From assembly GCA_034769895.1 (NCBI GenBank), contig CM068374.1, positions 357,713,802 to 357,777,801 on the forward strand: a stretch of DNA of 64,000 bases, read 5' to 3'. Both the position numbers and the translations under genes were made by a program. The notes under the pieces are model-generated. The model was not told the origin of the DNA. It ran no database searches and saw nothing but the letters and a program-made list of their open reading frames with translations. Numbering within the stretch: position 1 is the first letter of the stretch; every line of letters begins with the position of its first letter. This DNA is from Magicicada septendecula (lineage: Eukaryota; Arthropoda; Insecta; Hemiptera; Cicadidae). Positions 1 to 11,286 of the stretch are shown here, one piece after another.

Positions 1-248
1 ATAGCGATGACAAATTAAAGGATGTGATTGTAATAACAAATACTGACGGAGACTTGACAAAAAATATTAATGTAGACATGATTTATGATAAGGTAATAAT
101 GGGGGGTAACCCTATGTATTATTATTGTGGTACAATGGAAAAAACAAATTTTTATGGGTATTGTACAAATGATATCCATATGAGACATATAAATAAAAAT
201 GAAAAATGTTATGTGATAGGAAGACTAATTTTCGATGATGGGGGTTGA
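1..248 (+). pseudogene. U0 gag-like frame, C-terminal tail only
   Basis: The window opens inside this frame. Only the last ~80 codons remain, ending at the TGA at 246-248, and they match the C-terminal end of the other units (six-G run before GNPMYYYC, final FDDGG). No known domain is recognised in this part. Whether the upstream frame is broken in U0 cannot be seen. Confidence 0.75.
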
Positions 249-1607
249 GAAATACTGAATGAACATTTAATTATATGAGTAATGGTAAAATTACCTGGCT
301 GATTTAGGTATTGAAGTGTGGTAAATAATAAATTATGACAAAAATCTGTAAATAAATGTGTTAGTGTTAAATGTATTTTGTCAAGATTATATTGTTGGAA
401 TGCAGATTATAGTTTACGTAACAATGTTTGCAGTATGTTATAATAATAATAATATCTTATTATACTAAAATAATGAACAAGAGGTAATAAGGAATTTATT
501 TTGAATTGTGTGTTTATATTAAAAGTGTTTTAAATAATGTAACTAAAGCTAAATTGTTTTTAGTAGAGGTGGAATTAAAGTAATAAAACGGGTTAATTTT
601 ATTAATGAAGTCAAATTAATTTTGATATGAATTTGTACAAAAATAGTAGTTGATTAATATGGCAACTCTAAAAGGTATAGAAATTGAAAATTGAAGGAAG
701 TACATGTGTCAGTAGTGTTGTAATCAGAATGTTGAGACTGAGTCTGTTTATAAAATAAGTCTTGCAGACCATTGTTGATGTAAACAGGTGTGTTGTTTGT
801 TGTGACTAAGGTTTACAGTCATGTGTTGTAGTTGACAACAACAAGAATGATGTATTTTGATGAATCAGTGCCATGAGCAAAATCTCATTATGAAACAAAA
901 GAAATGAAGTTAACCTTTTGCAGATAATATAATAATGAGGTAATTACCGTAACTTAGAGTTTTGAGAAATTAAATTAAATTAATTGAAAAGGTGAATTTT
1001 AATAATGATTTAACTCATTTCTGATTGGAATGAAGAAAGAAATGCGAATTGATTAATGAATAAAGGTTTATGTATTGTATTTTATGTAATCCATTTGTGA
1101 CTTTTGGTGGGCGATGGTATCTTGGTAGGAGAAAACAATGTATATAATTTGTAGGGGATTTATGTGTATTGGTAGGAGAAAACAATATGTATATAATTTG
1201 TAAGGGATTTATGTGTACCAGCTGTAAGTATACAGAAGTTTATATAACCAAAATTATGCAACCAGTACTTGGTTAACGAACCAGTACGACTAAGAGGAAA
1301 CCAATCAGTTGTAGATATGGTGTAATGGAAGGCCTTGTTGTTAATTTTTTAATTGAATGTTTCAGAGTCAGGTGATACTGTGGCGGGCGCCCGTCTGATT
1401 TTATGGTGTTGGGATCTCGAATAGAGAAGTCCAGTAATCTCGTACGGGTGCTGCCACAGTCTCCGGACTAGGGGGGGTAAGTGCCCATGAATTTAGTAGA
1501 GAGTTCAGGGGGGTTGTGGTGCCATATCCTCACTTATCCTCTTAGGTTTTATGCAATGAGAGTTTTTATGCTTCATCATACAACCTCTCATTTCAGGGGG
1601 GGGGTAT
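249..1607 (+). other. U0 non-coding 3' region and polypurine tract
   Basis: Type example of the ~1.35-kb stretch between the gag-like stop and the next LTR. Stops occur in all frames and no gene is recognised. It holds: an ATAATAATAAT run near 440-455; a 47-bp direct tandem duplication (1122-1168 and 1169-1217) built on TTGGTAGGAGAAAACAAT; two direct copies of AACCAGTAC near 1260-1290; an inverted repeat (CTGTGGC at 1378-1384 with GCCACAG at 1453-1459, and CCCGT at 1390-1394 with ACGGG at 1444-1448); and a run of nine G at 1596-1604 followed by TAT and the LTR start. The G-run lies where the plus-strand primer (PPT) of an LTR element belongs. Confidence 0.7.
1122..1217 (+). repeat. 47-bp direct tandem duplication, present in every unit
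   Basis: Two near-identical copies starting at 1122 and 1169, each beginning TTGGTAGGAGAAAACAAT and ending near GGGATTTATGTG. The same pair recurs at the same place in the other units, for example near 5284, 9440, 13600, 29597 and 33746, so the duplication predates array expansion. The gypsy element in U4 inserted about 30 bp downstream of this pair. Confidence 0.85.
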
Positions 1608-2775
1608 TGTAACGATACAGAACTGTGGGCTACAATAGTTTCAATTTCAATTCAGTTTTAATTTTTAATTGTCAGTATTCACCTGTGAGGTGCCCCTTGT
1701 ACATACAGTGTTATTGTTGATGTCTGGAGACAACCCAGACGTGTTACGTAATAGCTTGCCAGCATCAGTCTATGTGAATCACAGTATGCAGATTATCATC
1801 ATAGTGTCAGCATCAGACCGTAGTAAGGAGCAGCATACAGTGCATTAATAAGTTAACCGGTGGCCTCGGGTGTGTAAGATAGGCCGAAAGTAAAAACGGC
1901 CTATCTAATAAAACATGTAAAAAGTTCTATGGCCAGGAAATTTAACCATCTAAGTGCTCGAGCAAAGTTACGTCGGCCGACTTAATATTAACACCTATGT
2001 AGTCTTAAATCAATTTAGTGAACATTGAGTTAAAAATAGTGAACTCATTATAAACAGTAGTGGGAGTGTGTACGAACTAAGAAAGCAATCAACTGGTTAA
2101 AAAGTGATCCGTGCTCGTACCGATAAAGTTACGTGGACCGATACCATCATTATATGTGAATAATGATCAGTAAAACTCAGTGATTATATGTGAATCAGTA
2201 AAACTCAGTGACAGCAGAGATAAAATTGTACAGCGATTTTCAAAGTGAAGGATAAAAAACGTGCATCCCCAGTTGGAGCGAAGCCACTACCAGGATGAGT
2301 ACCATATTATTATTTCAGAACTTTTAACCACTATATTGTAACATTTATTTTTACAGACACTTTACTAAAAGAGATCTCTAAGGGAAAGATATAAATTAAA
2401 CAAATAAAAATAAACGTACTGGTTCATTATAAATATTCATTAAAAATATAAATAATTTGTTGTAGTCTAAGAAATGTTATATTAAGAAATATTCATTTTA
2501 CTAAATCGTTGGATTTCATATGTTACTAATGAAGATTATATTCACATAGGCCTACCCTAAAAGAAATTAGAACTTTAATTGTTATCAAAGGAAGACGAAG
2601 TAATTAATTTGTTTAATAAACTAAAGCAATTTGTTTAAAATATAAACTGTGTTATTATATTTTTACCGTCCTTCCCAAATAACCTATCTGCAGCTGTTTT
2701 CGTCTGTACGACTCTGGAAAAGAACCCTAAGGTAAGAGTTAATTATTAATAAATGAAGTAATTAATATAGTTTCA
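1608..2775 (+). repeat. U1 LTR (type example, 1168 bp)
   Basis: Starts TGTAAC right after the G-run plus TAT and ends GTTTCA one base before the PBS-like TGG. The ends are TG...CA, and TGTAAC versus the reverse complement of GTTTCA (TGAAAC) gives a 5/6 short inverted repeat, as expected of LTRs. Inside: a hairpin at 1877-1906 (GATAGGCCG pairing with CGGCCTATC), AATAAA near 1908 as a possible poly(A) signal, and a ~30-bp direct repeat at about 2149-2210 ending CAGTAAAACTCAGTG in both copies. U1 reads ACGATAC where other copies read ACGGTAC. Promoter and R/U5 limits cannot be fixed by eye. Confidence 0.8.
1877..1906 (+). promoter_or_regulatory. Conserved LTR stem-loop
   Basis: AGATAGGCCG and CGGCCTATCT form a 10-bp stem with a 10-nt A-rich loop. 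U2-U4 carry T for C in the 5' arm, giving a U-G pair. U6 carries T for C in the 3' arm, giving a G-U pair. Both changes keep the pairing, which suggests an RNA structure that was once under selection. Its role is unknown; an R-region or packaging structure is possible. Confidence 0.5.
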
Positions 2776-2776
2776 G

Positions 2777-2794
2777 TGGCCCCCGAAATGGACG
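2777..2794 (+). promoter_or_regulatory. Primer binding site-like sequence (U1)
   Basis: TGGCCCCCGAAATGGACG starts two bases after the LTR CA end, the canonical place for a tRNA primer site. It resembles the lysine-tRNA type (TGG, then a C-rich stretch, then CGAA), but the match is imperfect and the tRNA is not assigned. The same site starts at 6933 (with CCACC), 11093, 15251, 31247, 35402, 39557, 43710, 47861, 52011, 57748 and 63493. Several right-hand copies read CGAAACGG. Confidence 0.6.
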
Positions 2795-2822
2795 GCGAGT
2801 GTAATTTTTTATTACATTCGCC
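2794..2822 (+). promoter_or_regulatory. Leader hairpin just 3' of the PBS (U1)
   Basis: GGCGAGTGTAAT (2794-2805) pairs with ATTACATTCGCC (2811-2822) across a TTTTT loop: a 12-bp stem with one G-U pair. It occupies the leader position where retroelements often carry dimerisation or packaging structures. It is present in every unit that keeps its leader start. U7 has G to T in the 5' arm, which breaks one pair. Function is inferred from position only. Confidence 0.55.
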
Positions 2823-2970
2823 AGACCTAATTAAGCTGCAGAACGGGTTATTTGGGAAGTGAGGGCGTGTTTGTAAAAAATATAAATGTTTAATGAAGTT
2901 TTATATAATCAATTTAAGAGATTTATAATTCTGTAGACAGTTTATTGTGTATTCAAATAAATTGACAAAA

Positions 2971-4410
2971 ATGGAAAATATAGAGAATAAAATGAATATG
3001 ACCAACTCGGTAGTTACGAGTGACTCAGGAGGTGGCTTAACGCCAATTATTCCAATTGAATCAGTCGTAGCGAATGATTCACGGCTGGAGACAACTGCAA
3101 GCTGAATAGAAGATAATAGTTTAGATGAAAACAATATAACACAATCCGTAGTAATTAGTGAGGTGGGAGCAAAATCTACTCCCGTAGCAACCAGAGTAAA
3201 CAAAAAGGGTTGTCAATGGATGACCTGTATAACCTAATGAGAACAATGTCTGAGAATATAAATAGTAATTTCAATGAAAGTTTCAAGAACAAAATATAAA
3301 GCTAAATAGTCGTTTTGATAGTAATGAAGAAAAGTTTGAGACAAAATTCGATAAATTAAATAAACGTTTTGATATACATGACCATAAATTGGATGAAATA
3401 AAGAGCAATATTAATAAGATGAAACTACAAAATTCTAATATCGATAAACGTATAAATGATATAGATGAGCGATGTAATGTTATTTTTGAACAAGTAATTA
3501 CAGTAAATGATAATTTAAAAAGCTTTGCAAGTAACAGTGGTAATATGACAACAGATAGTAGAGAAATTAATAACAAGGTGAGTAATACCGATGATTATAA
3601 TAATGTGTTAAAAAGTGACACAGTAGATAATAGTAGTGATAATGAGAGTAGAATGAGAGTTGAGGTTGATCAGGGATTGTTAGTTAGCGCTTATGATTTA
3701 GAAAGGGAGATAGTGACAGTTTATGTGTAGAGTATGAACAGAGGGCAAATTTTTCTTGTAGTAGAGGTGAAGGAAAGGCTTCACAAGTGTTGTTGGAGGA
3801 CAAGAGTTCCTCGATAGTATTTGTAGAAGACAAAAGGTCTTCAAAATGTCAAAAAAGTTGTTTGTGTTTATCTGGTAGAGCCAGATGGTGTTTAAATAAT
3901 TTAGTGGTGTTGCCCTCTGTGTGGAGTGAGAGTGTGAAATGTTGTGGTGATGAAAGTGATTATGAGAGAGAGAAAGAGTTAGAATGGTTTAAGCTAAATA
4001 GAGGTTATGGAGAGTTGACAGAGAAGATGAATATTAAGAGAATTATGATAAACAATGTAGATTTACCTTGTGCAGTAGTAAACAATGACAATGATTATAT
4101 TGACGATAATAGCATACACTTACCTGTAGTGAGGGTCAGCGTATTAGTAACAGCTGTCACCTATAGCGATGACAAATTAAAGGATGTGATTGTAATAACA
4201 AATACTGACTGAGACTTGACAAAAAATATTAATGTAGACATGATTTATGATAAGGTAATAATGGGGGGTAACCCCATGTATTATTATTGTGGTACAATGG
4301 AAAAAACAAATTTTTATGGGTATTGTACAAATGATATCCATATGAGACATATAAATAAAAATGAAAAATGTTATGTGATAGGAAGACTAATTTTCGATGA
4401 TGGGGGTTGA
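2971..4410 (+). pseudogene. U1 gag-like coiled-coil frame, broken
   Basis: Starts MENIENK at the ATG 195 bp after the LTR. N-terminal ~110 codons, then a heptad-like, charged coiled-coil stretch (SRFDSNEEKF, LDEIKSNINKMK), then an Asn/Asp- and Cys-containing tail with no domain I recognise. The coiled-coil N-terminus resembles gag proteins of insect gypsy elements; there is no capsid domain or zinc knuckle. Breaks: TGA at 3103-3105 (codon 45), a frame change near 3287, a one-base loss near 3709 leading to TAG at 3728, and a U1-only TGA at 4210-4212. Confidence 0.7.
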
Positions 4411-5770
4411 GAAATACTGAATGAACATTTAATTATGTGAGTAATGGTAAAATTACCTGGCTGATTTAGGTATTGAAGTGTGGTAAATAATAAATTATGA
4501 CAAAAATCTGTAAATAAATGTGTTAGTGTTAAATGTATTGTGTCAAGATTATATTGTTGGAATGCAGATTATAGTTTACGTAACAATGTTTGCAGTATGT
4601 TATAATAATAATAATATCTTATTATACTAAAATAATGAACAAGAGGTAATAAGGAATTTATTTTGAATTGTGTGTTTATATTAAAAGTGTTTTAAATAAT
4701 GTAACTAAAGCTAAATTGTTTTTAGTAGAGGTGGAATTAAAGTAATAAAACGGGTCAATTTTATTAATGAAGTCAAATTAATTTTGACATGAATTGGTAC
4801 AAAAATAGTAGTTGATTAATATGGCAACACTAAAAGGTATAGAAATTGAAAATTGAAGGAAGTACATGTGTCAGTAGTGTTGTAATCAGAATGTTGAGAC
4901 TGAGTCTGTTTATAAAATAAGTCTTGCAGACCATTGTTGATGTAAACAGGTGTGTTGTTTGTTGTGACTAAGGTTTACAGTCATGTGTTGTAGTTGACAA
5001 CAACAAGAATGATGTATTTTGATGAATCAGTGCCATGAGCAAAATCTCATTATGAAACAAAAGAAATGAAGTTAACCTTTTGCAGATAATATAATAATGA
5101 GGTAATTACCGTAACTTAGAGTTTTGAGAAATTAAATTAAATTAATTGAAAAGGTGAATTTTAATAATGATTTAACTCATTTCTGATTGGAATGAAGAAA
5201 GAAATGCGAATTGATTAATGAATAAAGGTTTATGTATTGTATTTTATGTAATCCATTTGTGACTTTTGGTGGGCGATGGTATCTTGGTAGGAGAAAACAA
5301 TGTATATAATTTGTAGGGGATTTATGTGTATTGGTAGGAGAAAACAATATGTATATAATTTGTAAGGGATTTATGTATACCAGCTGTAAGTATACAGAGG
5401 ATTATATAACCAAAATTATGCAACCAGTACTTGGTTAACGAACCAGTACGACTAAGAGGAAACCAATCAGTTGTAGATATGGTGTAATGGAAGGCCTTGT
5501 TGTTAATTTTTTAATTGAATGTTTCAGAGTCAGGTGATACTGTGGCGGGCGCCCGTCTGATTTTATGGTGTTGGGATCTCGAATAGAGAAGTCCAGTAAT
5601 CTCGTACGGGTGCTGCCACAGTCTCCGGACTAGGGGGGGTAAGTGCCCATGAATTTAGTAGAGAGTTCAGGGGGGTTGTGGTGCCATATCCTCACTTATC
5701 CTCTTAGGTTTTACGCAATGAGAGTTTTTATGCTTCATCATACAACCTCTCATTGGGGGGGGGGGGGTAT
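4411..5770 (+). other. U1 non-coding 3' region and PPT
   Basis: Same content as the U0 region. The PPT here is the longest in the window, 13 G at 5755-5767. The usual upstream CTCATTTCA of U0 is replaced by CTCATT. Nothing else is recognised. Confidence 0.65.
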
Positions 5771-6931
5771 TGTAACGGTACAGAATTGTGGGCTACAATA
5801 GTTTCAATTTCAATTCAGTTTTAATTTTTAGTTGTCAGTATTCACCTGTGAGGTGCCCCTTGTACATACAGTATTATTGTTGATGTCTGGGGACGTGTTA
5901 CATAATAGCTTGCCAGCAGCAGTCTATGTGAATCACAGTATGCAGATTATCATCATAGTGTCAGCATCAGACCGTAGTAAGGAGCAGCATACAGTGCATT
6001 AATAAGTTAACCGGTGGCCTCGGGTGTGTAAGATAGGCTGAAAGTAAAAACGGCCTATCTAATAAAACATGTAAAAAGTTCTACGGCCAGGAAATTTAAC
6101 CATCTAAGTGCTCGAGCAAAGTTACGTCGGCCGACTTAATATTAACACCTATGTAGATCTTAAATCAATTTAGTGAACATTGAGTTAAAAATAGTGAACT
6201 CATTATAAACAGTAGTGGGAGTGTGTACGAACTAAGAAAGCGATCAACTGGTTAAAAAGTGATCCGTGCTCGTACCGATAAAGTTACGTGGACCGATACC
6301 ATCATTATATGTGAATAATGATCAGTAAAACTCAGTGATTATATGTGAATCAGTAAAACTCAGTGACAGCAGAGATAAAATTGTACAGCGATTTTCAAAG
6401 TGAGGGATAAAAAACGTGCATCCCCAGTTGGAGCGAAGCCACTACCAGGATGAGTACCATATTATTATTTCAGAACTTTTAACCACTATATTGTAACATT
6501 TACTTTTACAGACACTTTACTAAAAGAGATCTCTAAGGGAAAGATATAAATTATACAAATAAAAATAAACGTACTGGTTCATTATAAATATTCATTAAAA
6601 ATATAAATAATTTGTTGTAGTCTAAGAAATGTTATATTAAGAAATATTCATTTTACTAATTCGTTGGATTTCATATGTTACTAATGAAGATTATATTCAC
6701 ATAGGCCTACCCTAAAAGAAATTAGAACTTTAATTGTTATCAAAGGAAGACGAAGTAATTAATTTGTTTAATAAACTAGAAGCAATTTGTTTAAAATATA
6801 AACTGTGTTATTATATTTTTACCGTCCTTCCCATATAACCTATCTGCAGCTTTTTTCATCTGTACGACTCTGGAAAAGAACCCTAAGGTAAGAGTTAATT
6901 ATTAATAAATGAAGTAATTAATATAGTTTCA
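5771..6931 (+). repeat. U2 LTR (1161 bp)
   Basis: TGTAAC...GTTTCA. Shorter than the others mainly because about nine bases are missing near 5889 within GTCTGGAGACAACCCAGACG. The stem-loop 5' arm has the U-G variant. The PBS that follows reads TGGCCACC instead of TGGCCCCC. Confidence 0.8.
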
Positions 6932-7126
6932 GTGGCCACCGAAATGGACGGCGAGTGTAATTTTTTATTACATTCGCCAGACCTAATTAAGCTGCAGAAC
7001 GGGTTATTTGGGAAGTGAGGGCGTGTTTGTAAAAAATATAAATGTTTAATGAAGTTTTATATAATCAATTTAAGAAATTTATAATTCTGTAGACAGTTTA
7101 TTGTGTATTCAAATTAATTGACAAAA

Positions 7127-8565
7127 ATGGAAAATATAGAGAATAAAATGAATCTGACCAACTCGGTAGTTACGAGTGAGTCAGGAGGTGGCTTAACGCC
7201 AATTATTCCAATTTAATCAGTCGTAGCGAATGATTCACGGCTGGAGACAACTCCAAGCTGAATAGAAGAAAATAGTTTAGATGAAAACAATATAACACAA
7301 TCCGTAGTAATTAGTGAGGCGGGAGCAAAATCTACTCCCGTAGCGACCAGAGTAAACAAAAAGGGTTGTCAATGGATGACCTGTATAACCTAATGAGAAC
7401 AATGTCCGAGAATATAAATAGTAATTTCAATGAAAGTTTCAAGAACAAAATATAAAGCTAAATAGTCGTTTTGATAGTAATGAAGAAAAGTTTGAGACAA
7501 AATTCGAAAAAAAAAAAAAAGCTTTGTTATACATGACCATAAATTGGATGAAATAAAGAGCAATATTAATAAGATGAAACTACAAAATTCTAATATCGAT
7601 AAACGTATAAATGATATAGATGAGCGATGTAATGTTATTTTTGAACAAGTAATTACAGTAAATGATAATTTAAAAAGCTTTGCAAGTAACAGTGGTAATA
7701 TGACAACAGATAGTAGAGAAATTAATAACAAGGTGAGTAATACCGATGATTATAATAATGTGTTAAAAAGTGACACAGTAGATAATAGTAGTGATAATGA
7801 GAGTAGAATGAGAGTTGAGGTTGATCAGGGATTGCTAGTTAGCGCTTATGATTTAGAAAGGGAGATAGTGACAGTTTATGTGTAGAGTATGAACAGAGGG
7901 CAAATTTTTCTTGTAGTAGAGGTGAAGGAAAGGCTTCACAAGTGTTGTTGGAGGACAAGAGTTCCTCGATAGTATTTGTAGAAGACAAAAGGTCTTCAAA
8001 ATGTCAAAAAAGTTGTTTGTGTTTATCTGGTAGAGCCAGATGGTGTTTAAATAATTTAGTGGTGTTGCCCTCTGTGTGGAGTGAGAGTGTGAAATGTTGT
8101 GGTGATGAAAGTGATTATGAGAGAGAGAAAGAGTTAGAATGGTTTAAGCTAAATAGAGGTTATGGAGAGTTGACAAAGAAGATGAATATTAAGAGAATTA
8201 TGATAAACAATGTAGATTTACCTTGTGCAGTAGTAAACAATGACAATGATCATATTGACGATAATAGCATACACTTACCTGTAGTGAGGGTCAGCGTATT
8301 AGTAACAGCTGACACCTATAGCGATGACAAATTAAAGGATGTGATTGTAATAACAAATACTGACGGAGACTTGACAAAAAATATTAATGTAGACATGATT
8401 TATGATAAGGTAATAATGGGGGGTAACCCTATGTATTATTATTGTGGTACAATGGAAAAAACAAATTTTTATGGGTATTGTACAAATGATATCCATATGA
8501 GACATATAAATAAAAATGAAAAATGTTACGTGATAGGAAGACTAATTTTCGATGATGGGGGTTGA
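7127..8565 (+). pseudogene. U2 gag-like frame, broken
   Basis: Breaks: TAA replaces GAA at 7214-7216, TGA in the codon-45 region, and the common frame change near 7440. At 7507-7520 a run of 14 A followed by GCTTTGTTAT replaces the GATAAATTAAATAAACG block of other units. A one-base loss near 7865 matches the one in U1. The C-terminal 207 codons from 7942 are open to the TGA at 8563. Confidence 0.7.
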
Positions 8566-9921
8566 GAAATACTGAATGAACATTTAATTATGTGAGTAAT
8601 GGTAAAATTACCTGGCTGATTTAGGTATTGAAGTGTGGTAAATAATAAATTATGACAAAAATCTGTAAATAAATGTGTTAGTGTTAAATGTATTGTGTCA
8701 AGATTATATTGTTGGAATGCAGATTATAGTTTACGTAACAATGTTTGCAGTATGTTATAATAATAATAATATCTTATTATACTAAAATAATGAACAAGAG
8801 GTAATAAGGAATTTATTTTGAATTGTGTGTTTATATTAAAAGTGTTTTAAATAATGTAACTAAAGCTAAATTGTTTTTAGTAGAGGTGGAATTAAAGTAA
8901 TAAAACGGGTCAATTTTATTAATGAAGTCAAATTAATTTTGATATGAATTGGTACAAAAATAGCAATTGATTAATATGGCAACACTAAAAGGTATAGAAA
9001 TTGAAAATTGAAGGAAGTACATGTGTCAGTAGTGTTGTAATCAGAATGTTGAGACTGAGTCTGTTTATAAAATAAGTCTTGCAGACCATTGTTGATGTAA
9101 ACAGGTGTGTTGTTTGTTGTGAGTAAGGTTTACAGTCATGTGTTGTAGTTGACAACAACAAGAATGATGTATTTTGATGAATCAGTGCCATGAGCAAAAT
9201 CTCATTATGAAACAAAAGAAATGAAGTTAACCTTTTGCAGATAATATAATAATGAGGTAATTACCGTAACTTAGAGTTTTGAGAAATTAAATTAAATTAA
9301 TTGAAAAGGTGAATTTTAATAATGATTTAACTCATTTCTGATTGGAATGAAGAAAGAAATGCGAATTGATTAATGAATAAAGGTTTATGTATTGTATTTT
9401 ATGTAATCCATTTGTGACTTTTGGTGGGCGATGGTATCTTGGTAGGAGAAAACAATGTATATAATTTGTAGGGGATTTATGTGTATTGGTAGGAGAAAAC
9501 AATATGTATATAATTTGTAAGGGATTTATGTGTACCAGCTGTAAGTATACAGAAGTTTATATAACCAAAATTATGCAACCAGTACTTGGTTAACGAACCA
9601 GTACGACTAAGAGGAAACCAATCAGTTGTAGATATGGAGTAATGGAAGGCCTTGTTGTTAATTTTTTAATTGAATGTTTCAGAGTCAGGTGATACTGTGG
9701 CGGGCGCCCGTCTGATTTTATGGTGTTGGGATCTCGAATAGAGAAGTCCAGTAATCTCGTACGGGTGCTGCCACAGTCACCGGACTAGGGGGGTAAGTGC
9801 CCATGAATTTAGTAGAGAGTTCAGGGGGGTGTGGTGCCATATCCTCACTTATCCTCTTAGGTTTTACGCAATGAGAGTTTTTATGCTTCATCATACAACC
9901 TCTCATTGGGGGGGGGGGTAT
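8566..9921 (+). other. U2 non-coding 3' region and PPT
   Basis: Same layout as U0; PPT of 11 G at 9908-9918. The GTGACTAAGG of most units reads GTGAGTAAGG here and in U3. A minus-strand frame at 9718-9906 exists only because of this region's base composition and is not taken as a gene. Confidence 0.65.
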
Positions 9922-11091
9922 TGTAACGGTACAGAATTGTGGGCTACAATAGTTTCAATTTCAATTCAGTTTTAATTTTTAATTGTCAGTATTCATCTGT
10001 GAGGTGCCCCTTGTACATACAGTGTTATTGTTGATGTCTGGAGACAACCCAGACGTGTTACATAATAGCTTGCCAGCAGCAGTCTATGTGAATCACAGTA
10101 TGCAGATTATCATCATAGTGTCAGCATCAGACCGTAGTAAGGAGCAGCATACAGTGCATTAATAAGTTAACCGGTGGCCTCGGGTGTGTAAGATAGGCTG
10201 AAAGTAAAAACGGCCTATCTAATAAAACATGTAAAATGTTCTACGGCCAGGAAATTTAACCATCTAAGTGCTCGAGCAAAGTTACGTTGGCCGACTTAAT
10301 ATTAACACCTAGGTAGATCTTAAATCAATTTAGTGAACATTGAGTTAAAAATAGTGAACTCATTATAAACAGTAGTGGGAGTGTGTACGAACTAAGAAAG
10401 CGATCAACTGGTTAAAATGTGATCCGTGCTCGTACCGATAAAGTTACGTGGACCGATACCATCATTATATGTGAATAATGATCAGTAAAACTCAGTGATT
10501 ATATGTGAATCAGTAAAACTCAGTGACAGCAGAGATAAAATTGTACAGCGATTTTCAAAGTGAGGGATAAAAAACGTGCATCCCCAGTTGGAGCGAAGCC
10601 ACTACCAGGATGAGTACCATATTATTATTTCAGAACTTTTAACCACTATATTGTAACATTTACTTTTACAGACACTTTACTAAAAGAGATCTCTAAGGGA
10701 AAGATATAAATTAAACAAATAAAAATAAACGTACTGGTTCATTATAAATATTCATTAAAAATATAAATAATTTGTTGTAGTCTAAGAAATGTTATATTAA
10801 GAAATATTCATTTTACTAATTCGTTGGATTTCATATGTTACTAATGAAGATTATATTCACATAGGCCTACCCTAAAAGAAATTAGAACTTTAATTGTTAT
10901 CAAAGGAAGACGAAGTAATTAATTTGTTTAATAAACTAGAAGCAATTTGTTTAAAATATAAACTGTGTTATTATATTTTTACCGTCCTTCCCAAATAACC
11001 TATCTGCAGCTGTTTTCGTCTGTACGACTCTGGAAAAGAACCCTAAGGTAAGAGTTAATTATTAATAAATGAAGTAATTAATATAGTTTCA
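9922..11091 (+). repeat. U3 LTR (1170 bp)
   Basis: TGTAAC...GTTTCA. The stem-loop carries the U-G variant shared with U2 and U4. A private change gives CCTAGGTAGATC where others have CCTATGTAG or CCTATATAG. Confidence 0.8.
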
Positions 11092-11286
11092 GTGGCCCCC
11101 GAAATGGACGGCGAGTGTAATTTTTTATTACATTCGCCAGACCTAATTAAGCTGCAGAACGGGTTATTTGGGAAGTGAGGGCGTGTTTGTAAAAAATATA
11201 AATGTTTAATGAAGTTTTATATAATCAATTTAAGAAATTTATAATTCTGTAGACAGTTTATTGTGTATTCAAATTAATTGACAAAA

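Noticed and set aside
1122-1217. Short repeats considered as a CRISPR-like array
   Set aside because: Only two copies with no spacer, in a eukaryotic retroelement unit.
1378-1459. Considered a tRNA-like fold
   Set aside because: No T-loop or anticodon arm pattern and no CCA-compatible end; only a simple inverted repeat is supported.
3283-3576. Minus-strand frame rich in Leu/Ile/Ser, repeated in every unit
   Set aside because: It is the exact antisense of the coiled-coil frame. Its hydrophobic look comes from reading Lys/Asn/Glu codons backwards, and it moves with the same indels as the plus frame.
8985-9215. Minus-strand 76-aa frame (also at 13144-13374)
   Set aside because: Present only in the recently duplicated U2/U3 pair; low-complexity Thr/Leu composition; no support elsewhere.
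9718-9906. Minus-strand 62-aa frame (also at 13877-14065)
   Set aside because: Open only in U2 and U3, closed in other units by small changes, with no recognisable motif. It overlaps the PPT and inverted repeat.
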